A stretch of DNA of 10,009 nt from NCBI GenBank assembly GCA_012513595.1, contig JAAZBY010000427.1, forward strand, positions 1-10,009, given 5' to 3'. Origin of the DNA: Chloroflexota bacterium. Lineage in GTDB: Bacteria > Chloroflexota > Anaerolineae > UBA1429. The first letter of the stretch is position 1; the number at the start of each line of letters is the position of its first letter. This document shows positions 5,811 to 10,009 of the stretch, piece by piece. The notes under the pieces are model-generated. The model was not told the DNA's origin. It did not search any database and was given only the letters and a program-made list of their open reading frames with translations. A program made the position numbers and the translations under genes.

Positions 5811-7982
5811 TCAGTGCTCGGTGCGCGCCAGGATGTCTCGCTGGACGGCGTCTGACAGGGTGACGTAGAGGGCGCTAAAGCCCGACACGCGCACGACCAG
5901 GTCCCGGTAGTCCTGCGGCGCGCGGCGCGCGGCCTCGAGCGTTTCACGCCCGGTGACGTTGCACTGGAGCTGCATCCCGCCGCGCGCAAAGTAGGTCGTC
6001 ACCAGCCAGCGGAGCAGCGCGGTGCCCTCCGGGCCGGCCAGGGTGCCCGGCGCGAACTTGACGTTCACTACGCTGCCGCCGACCACCGGGCGATAGTCGA
6101 CCTGCGTGAGCGACGAGATCACAGCGGTGGGGCCGCGCTCGTCCCGTCCAAAGGTGGGGCTGGCGGCATCGCTCACTGGTTCGCCCGCGCGGCGGCCATC
6201 GGGAGTGGCACCCACCTCCTTCCCGGCGGCGATGTTGGCCACGTTGGCCGCCAGGAGCGGCACGAACCGCCCTCCGCAAGGGAGCCGGCAAGCCAGTACC
6301 TCGGCGCAGAACGCCTGGGCGACGGTGGCGGCCAGCGCGTCGACGTAGGGGTCGTCGTTGCCGTACTTGGGCGCCTGGTGCAGGAGGCGCTGCCGCAGCG
6401 GCTCCTGACCGGTAAAGTCAGCGTCCAGCGCGGCCACCAACTCCTCGGGCGTAACGGCCTTCTGGTCGTACACCAGCATCTTGACGGCCGCCAGGGCGTC
6501 GGCGGCCGAGGCCAGGCCCATGCCGGCCGGTCCGTGCCAGGCGCCGTACTCTGCGCCGCCGTCGTTCACATCGCGGCCGCGGGCGATGCAGTCGCCGATG
6601 AACGCCGACAGGAAGGGGCTGGGATAGTCCTCCGCCGGGACGCCGGCCTGGCGGATGCCAATCGCCTCACAGTGCTGCGCGACCATGTGGGCCAGCTGCC
6701 GCCGGTAGGCCGCCAGGAAGGCGTCAAAGGTGCCCAGTTCGGCCATCGACCCGGTCGCGGGCCCGGCGCGCTGCCCCGTCAGCCCATCGGTGCCGTTGCG
6801 CAGCGCGCGGTCCACGGCCATGAGCAGGTTGACGCGCGAATCGGACCAGGGCGGCATACGCCCGGGGAGAAAGGTCTCGATGCAGCCGACAAAGGCGAGG
6901 TCGCGGGCCACCTCCAGCGGCACGCCGAGGTCGGTGACGGCCGGGATCAGCACCTCATCGTTGAACAGGGCGGGGAAGCCGATGCCCGTCTTGATCACCT
7001 CGCAGCAGGCGTCCAGGAAGCGCTGCGGCGTGCCGGCGTGGATGCGGGCCGACAGGTTGCTGTTGGGGGTGCCCATCTCCCGGGTGACGTCGAGGATCAG
7101 GTAACTCAGGGCGTTGGTGGCGTCGGACCCGTCGGGGCGCACGCCGCCGATGGCGATGTTCTGGACGGGGTTGTGTATCAGGGGCTCCTCGAGCTTGGCC
7201 CACAGGCAGCGCAGCGTGTCGCGCGCCGCGCCCTGCTCGCCGCGGGCGACGGCCAGGGCGTAGGTGGGCCACAGGTACTGGTCCAGGCGGCCGAAGGCCA
7301 TGGCGCCGCGCCCCTCGATGGCGAAGATCAGGTGGATCAGCCAGACGAGCTGGACGGCCTGCTGGAACGTCTCCGGCGGTTCATCTGAGACGTGGCGGAG
7401 GTCCGCGGCCATCCGCAGGCGGAGGGCTGGGTCCGGGGTCGCGTTGGCCGCCCGCTCACACTCTGCGGCCCAGCGCAGGGCAAAGCGCTGCGCGGCCTGC
7501 AGGGCGATCCGCACCCCCTGGAGGAAGCCCTGCTCCCGCGCGCCCGAGTGAGCCGCCAGAGAGCGGTCAACCTGCGTCACCAGCCCGCCCAGGCCCACCC
7601 GCAACAGCCCGGCATAGTCCACCGCGCAGTGGTCAAAGCCGGTGAGGAAGGCGCGCTCGCCGATCTGCCGGTCCACGGCGCGCCAGCGCTCGGCGTCGGC
7701 GGGGGACCATCGCTCGGGCAGGGCGGGGGCCAGCACTCCGGCGAGGGAGCCGGCCAGGCACTCCTCGGGGCGGAGGCAGAGCGCCATCCCGTCCAGGATG
7801 GCCTCCAGCGCGCGGGCGCGTCGCACGGCCATGGGCAGGCCCGCCGACGCCTCCAGCGCGCGGCCGCGCCAGAAGGGTCGCAGGTCGATCAGGCCCTGCC
7901 GCGCGCGTGCTGCGCGGAGGGCATCGCGCAGTGCTAGGGCTCGGGCGAGGCCTACGTCATCCTGCAGGGGTGTCGACGTCAC
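5811..7982 (-). CDS. Glycyl radical enzyme, PFL/diol-dehydratase-like, substrate unknown
   Basis: The product is 723 residues from GTG 7982, somewhat short for the family (about 780-850). The radical machinery is intact: VGCIE gives thiyl Cys367 and Glu369, and RVSGFSA gives radical Gly701, 23 residues from the end. Other family blocks are PALFNDEVLIP (337-347), GRDVNDGGAEY (469-479), GPAGMGLASAADALAA (484-499) and the ending DILARTEH. As in glycerol and propanediol dehydratases, an Asp lies 14 residues after the Cys (D381) and a His stands in HCAVDY (H118). By eye, the usual Ser-containing GHS.S block is GAMAF (226-230), and the late Tyr region reads FVPLLAANV (573-581) with no Tyr. The enzyme works anaerobically and needs a radical-SAM activase not present here. 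Start: AGGAGGT is eight bases before GTG 7982; an upstream GTG at 8039 would add 19 residues and lacks such a site. Confidence 0.9.
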   Translation of the reverse strand: MTSTPLQDDVGLARALALRDALRAARARQGLIDLRPFWRGRALEASAGLPMAVRRARALEAILDGMALCLRPEECLAGSLAGVLAPALPERWSPADAERWRAVDRQIGERAFLTGFDHCAVDYAGLLRVGLGGLVTQVDRSLAAHSGAREQGFLQGVRIALQAAQRFALRWAAECERAANATPDPALRLRMAADLRHVSDEPPETFQQAVQLVWLIHLIFAIEGRGAMAFGRLDQYLWPTYALAVARGEQGAARDTLRCLWAKLEEPLIHNPVQNIAIGGVRPDGSDATNALSYLILDVTREMGTPNSNLSARIHAGTPQRFLDACCEVIKTGIGFPALFNDEVLIPAVTDLGVPLEVARDLAFVGCIETFLPGRMPPWSDSRVNLLMAVDRALRNGTDGLTGQRAGPATGSMAELGTFDAFLAAYRRQLAHMVAQHCEAIGIRQAGVPAEDYPSPFLSAFIGDCIARGRDVNDGGAEYGAWHGPAGMGLASAADALAAVKMLVYDQKAVTPEELVAALDADFTGQEPLRQRLLHQAPKYGNDDPYVDALAATVAQAFCAEVLACRLPCGGRFVPLLAANVANIAAGKEVGATPDGRRAGEPVSDAASPTFGRDERGPTAVISSLTQVDYRPVVGGSVVNVKFAPGTLAGPEGTALLRWLVTTYFARGGMQLQCNVTGRETLEAARRAPQDYRDLVVRVSGFSALYVTLSDAVQRDILARTEH

Positions 7983-7990
7983 CTCGGGGA

Positions 7991-7997
7991 ACCTCCT
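7991..7997 (-). promoter_or_regulatory. Perfect Shine-Dalgarno that sets the GRE start
   Basis: AGGAGGT on the minus strand (plus-strand ACCTCCT) stands eight bases before GTG 7982. It favours that start over the in-frame GTG at 8039. Confidence 0.75.
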
Positions 7998-8007
7998 GCG
8001 TTCGGTT

Positions 8008-8044
8008 GCGGTGGGGTAACCTGAGGCGGTCTGCCCCACCGCCT
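8008..8044 (-). promoter_or_regulatory. Mutually exclusive hairpins before the GRE
   Basis: A shared segment at 8034-8044 can pair in two ways. It pairs as ACCGCCT (8038-8044) with AGGCGGT (8024-8030), 7 bp, or as CCCCACCGC (8034-8042) with GCGGTGGGG (8008-8016), 9 bp. Both pairings cannot form at once. The second ends 10 bases before the Shine-Dalgarno of the GRE. The layout is like a leader switch but has no T-tract, so any effect would be on translation or processing. Confidence 0.4.
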
Positions 8045-8056
8045 GGGTGCCGCGTG

Positions 8057-8096
8057 TCAGAGCGGGAATCGCCGGCGTCGGCGACGCCCGCTCTGA
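8057..8096 (-). repeat. Long interrupted hairpin between lyase-like gene and GRE
   Basis: A 10-bp perfect outer stem TCAGAGCGGG (8057-8066) / CCCGCTCTGA (8087-8096) is stacked, through a 2x2 internal loop, on a 6-bp stem TCGCCG (8069-8074) / CGGCGA (8079-8084) with loop GCGT. It starts 25 bases after the stop of the upstream gene in transcription order. No T-tract follows on either strand. It could protect the upstream mRNA's 3' end, be a processing site, or set different expression of the two genes. Confidence 0.6.
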
Positions 8097-8120
8097 TCTA
8101 GTGCGCTGACCTGTCTCCGC

Positions 8121-10009
8121 CTAATCTGCTTTCTGCCGCGTTAGGACGCCGATGGCCTCGGCGCAGCCCAGCATGAGCGCCGTGTACGTCTTGCCGACGC
8201 CCGGCCCCGGCCTGAGGGCCTGGCGCAGGCGCTCGAACTTGGCCGCCCAGGCCACGCCGAGCACGCGCAGGTGCTCCGCGTTGCCCGTGATGCGCACGCT
8301 GTTCACGTGCGCCATGATCACGACGCCCGGCTGCCCCGTGCGCGGGTTGGACGCGGGGCAGGAGGTGTACCGCCAGTCGGTGAGTTCCTCGCGCCAGGTG
8401 TCGTTGTCCAGGAAGGTCACGGCGCGCTCGATCGCCTCGGGCAGGCGGTCGTCGCCCGAGAGGAGGTAGTAGCGGCTCAGGCCGTTGATGAGCACCGCGG
8501 TGATAAAGCCGGCCATGCCCGTGTGCTTGGCCGTCTTACAGGTGCAATGGTCGCGGGCCATGGGGTGGATCAGCCACCCGCCGCAGACGGGATCCTGGTC
8601 GCGCAGGGCGTCGTCTGCCAGGGTGCGCATGGCGCCGAGCAGCCGCTCGTCATTATCCAGCTCGTAGGCGCCGCCCAGCGCCAGGAGCGGCCAACCCGTC
8701 ACGCGGCCGCAGTGAGTGTGCCCCATGAACTTGTACTGGCGATCTTCCACCAGCCGGGCCAGGTTGTCGGCGATGGTCAACACCGTCTCTTTGAGGAAGG
8801 GGTCACCGGTCAGGAAGTGCTGCCGCACCATGCCCTGCGTCCAGATGTGCCCGAGGTTGTAGGGATCGAGACACAGGTAGGGCGTCTGCTCCTCCACCGG
8901 GGAGACGCGCTGCTCGATAAACAGGTCGCGAACGGTCTTGATCGGGTAAAAGGACCCCACGTGGCCGACGGCGTGCTCGTGCACCATCCCGGCCCGCGAC
9001 GGATAGGCGGGATTCGGCCAGTTGGTGGTAAAGTATTGCTCGAGGTCGGCATTGACATAATGAATGGTGTCGACCGCCGCGGAGTGGTGGGCGGCCGCTT
9101 CGGACACGTACAGGTACTTGGGGTCGGCCGTCCGTGCGAACTGGATGAGCACCTGGTTCATGGTGTCGTACTCGTGGTTGCCCCAGTTCACACGGCGTTC
9201 GCCGAACCAGTCTCCCCAGTTCATGGCGCCATAGTCGCGCTGCGCCTCGATCGAGTAGGTGTAGGCGCCAAAGAGGTTCTCAGCCCAGGCGTCATAGTCG
9301 GCCACTGCGGGCACCCCGGCAGGCACGATGTCGTCCCACACGCCGGTGGCGATCGCCTCGGCCGGCTCAGCGGCAGGCACCAGCGGGGCGTTGGCCTGGA
9401 GACAGAGCGCCTCCCCCGCGCCGTCCAGGTCCAGCCAGACCTCCCAGCGGCGGGCCTGGCCGGTGCGCAGGCGGTAGCAGTTCCCTTCAAAGAGGTACTG
9501 GTGCTTGTACCAGGGCTGTGCCGCGGCATAGTCGCCCTCGGCGAAGCGGGGCAGCAACCCCACGCGCAGGTCGGACGAATCAGCCTCCAGTGACTTGGGC
9601 CACTGCTGCCAGAACTCGCGCAGCGCCACCGCCACGCGCCCCTGGCCGCTGGCCAACTCTGCCCAGCCGGGCGCGCGCTCTCCGCGCTCCTCCGCCGCAC
9701 CCTCCAGGCGGTAGGCTTGGTCACCGAACTGGAACAGGCGGGTTGGCCGCTCTGAGGAGCCCTGCCAGCCGGGATCCCCGCCCAGCCGCGCAGTGCCCAC
9801 GCCCGCCCGGGGGCTCACGGTCAGCGAGACCTCCTGCAGGCGCTGGATGATGCCCTCCTCGGCGTCCATGATGATCAGCGGCTCCAGCCGGACCTGCGAC
9901 GACCCCGCGTAGAGCGACGCCCGCAGCCGGAACGAGAACCACCGCGCCCCGCCGGGGCGAACGATGCTGCCGCGAACCTGCAGCGTCCCGCGCAGGGGGC
10001 CGCTGCACT
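8121..10009 (-). CDS. PcRGLX/YetA-like polysaccharide lyase-family protein (N-terminus cut by right edge)
   Basis: The frame is open to the right edge, giving 628 visible residues; the ATG at 9869 is internal. Upstream codons read SGPLRGTLQVRGS, then FRLRASLYAGSSQVRLEP, a beta-rich block typical of the N-terminal domain of PcRGLX/YetA proteins. Numbering from Met at 9869, conserved-looking blocks are MNWGDWFGERRVNWGNHEYD (216-235), MVHEHAVGHVGSFY (295-308), LGHIWTQGMVRQHFLTGD (339-356), GHTHCGRVTGWPLLALGGAY (383-402) and HTGMAGF (449-455), in a helix-rich region that suggests an (alpha/alpha)6 barrel. Fungal PcRGLX (PL26) cuts rhamnogalacturonan exolytically. The signal peptide, if any, is outside the window. 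A Cys/His group (C429, H441, C442, C444, H449) might bind metal. It is probably co-transcribed with the GRE. The exact substrate is unknown. Confidence 0.65.
   Translation of the reverse strand, partial: CSGPLRGTLQVRGSIVRPGGARWFSFRLRASLYAGSSQVRLEPLIIMDAEEGIIQRLQEVSLTVSPRAGVGTARLGGDPGWQGSSERPTRLFQFGDQAYRLEGAAEERGERAPGWAELASGQGRVAVALREFWQQWPKSLEADSSDLRVGLLPRFAEGDYAAAQPWYKHQYLFEGNCYRLRTGQARRWEVWLDLDGAGEALCLQANAPLVPAAEPAEAIATGVWDDIVPAGVPAVADYDAWAENLFGAYTYSIEAQRDYGAMNWGDWFGERRVNWGNHEYDTMNQVLIQFARTADPKYLYVSEAAAHHSAAVDTIHYVNADLEQYFTTNWPNPAYPSRAGMVHEHAVGHVGSFYPIKTVRDLFIEQRVSPVEEQTPYLCLDPYNLGHIWTQGMVRQHFLTGDPFLKETVLTIADNLARLVEDRQYKFMGHTHCGRVTGWPLLALGGAYELDNDERLLGAMRTLADDALRDQDPVCGGWLIHPMARDHCTCKTAKHTGMAGFITAVLINGLSRYYLLSGDDRLPEAIERAVTFLDNDTWREELTDWRYTSCPASNPRTGQPGVVIMAHVNSVRITGNAEHLRVLGVAWAAKFERLRQALRPGPGVGKTYTALMLGCAEAIGVLTRQKAD

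Noticed and set aside
6378..7388. 336-codon plus-strand frame opposite the GRE
   Set aside because: It is the mirror frame of a well-supported gene and has no domain pattern or plausible ribosome site.
8271..9593. 440-codon plus-strand frame opposite the lyase-like gene
   Set aside because: It is the third-position GC shadow of the minus-strand gene; its Val/Gly/His-rich sequence has no motif.
9867..9869. ATG at 9869 as the true start of the lyase-like gene
   Set aside because: The same frame continues upstream to the window edge with beta-strand sequence that fits the family's N-terminal domain.

Overview
The window is about 70% GC and carries six protein-coding genes, two of them cut by the window edges. 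I see no tRNA, rRNA, CRISPR array or insertion sequence. The gene set suggests an anaerobic or facultative member of the Chloroflexota (Anaerolineae-like): a single-chain RNase J, a many-pass membrane protein with the beta-rich tail often seen behind GT-C-type proteins of that phylum, a glycyl radical enzyme (GRE), and a pectin-type polysaccharide lyase homologue. This placement is inference from gene content.

Left region (1-2643): the start of an acetamidase/formamidase-family gene runs leftward off the edge. It diverges from a 725-residue GT-C-like membrane protein on the + strand. The 142 bp between them hold two back-to-back sigma-70-type promoters whose -35 boxes are only six bases apart. 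The membrane protein has tandem heptads at its N-terminus and appears to lack the usual acidic motif of its family.

Middle region (2644-4709): a good promoter, a dyad, nested inverted repeats and a strong intrinsic terminator all lie upstream of a complete RNase J gene. This looks like a structured leader that could end transcription before rnj, or a small RNA of about 150 nt. RNase J ends at a convergent junction holding two adjacent compound GC-rich hairpins without T-tracts.

Right region (4710-10009): three genes on the minus strand, in transcription order, are a PcRGLX/YetA-like lyase-family protein (5' end cut off), a GRE of 723 residues and a saccharopine-dehydrogenase-like Rossmann protein. 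The spacers are 138 bp and 45 bp. The first spacer has a 10+6 bp hairpin and a pair of mutually exclusive hairpins just before a perfect Shine-Dalgarno. The last gene has no ATG/GTG/TTG that preserves its nucleotide-binding motif, and the only well-placed codon is ATC.

How the genes may work together: the right-hand cluster could be an anaerobic carbohydrate or diol pathway, with glycan cleavage, radical dehydration or C-C/C-X cleavage, and a reductase-like step. The GRE keeps the radical machinery but seems to lack some substrate residues of known diol dehydratases, so its substrate is open. No GRE-activating enzyme is in view.
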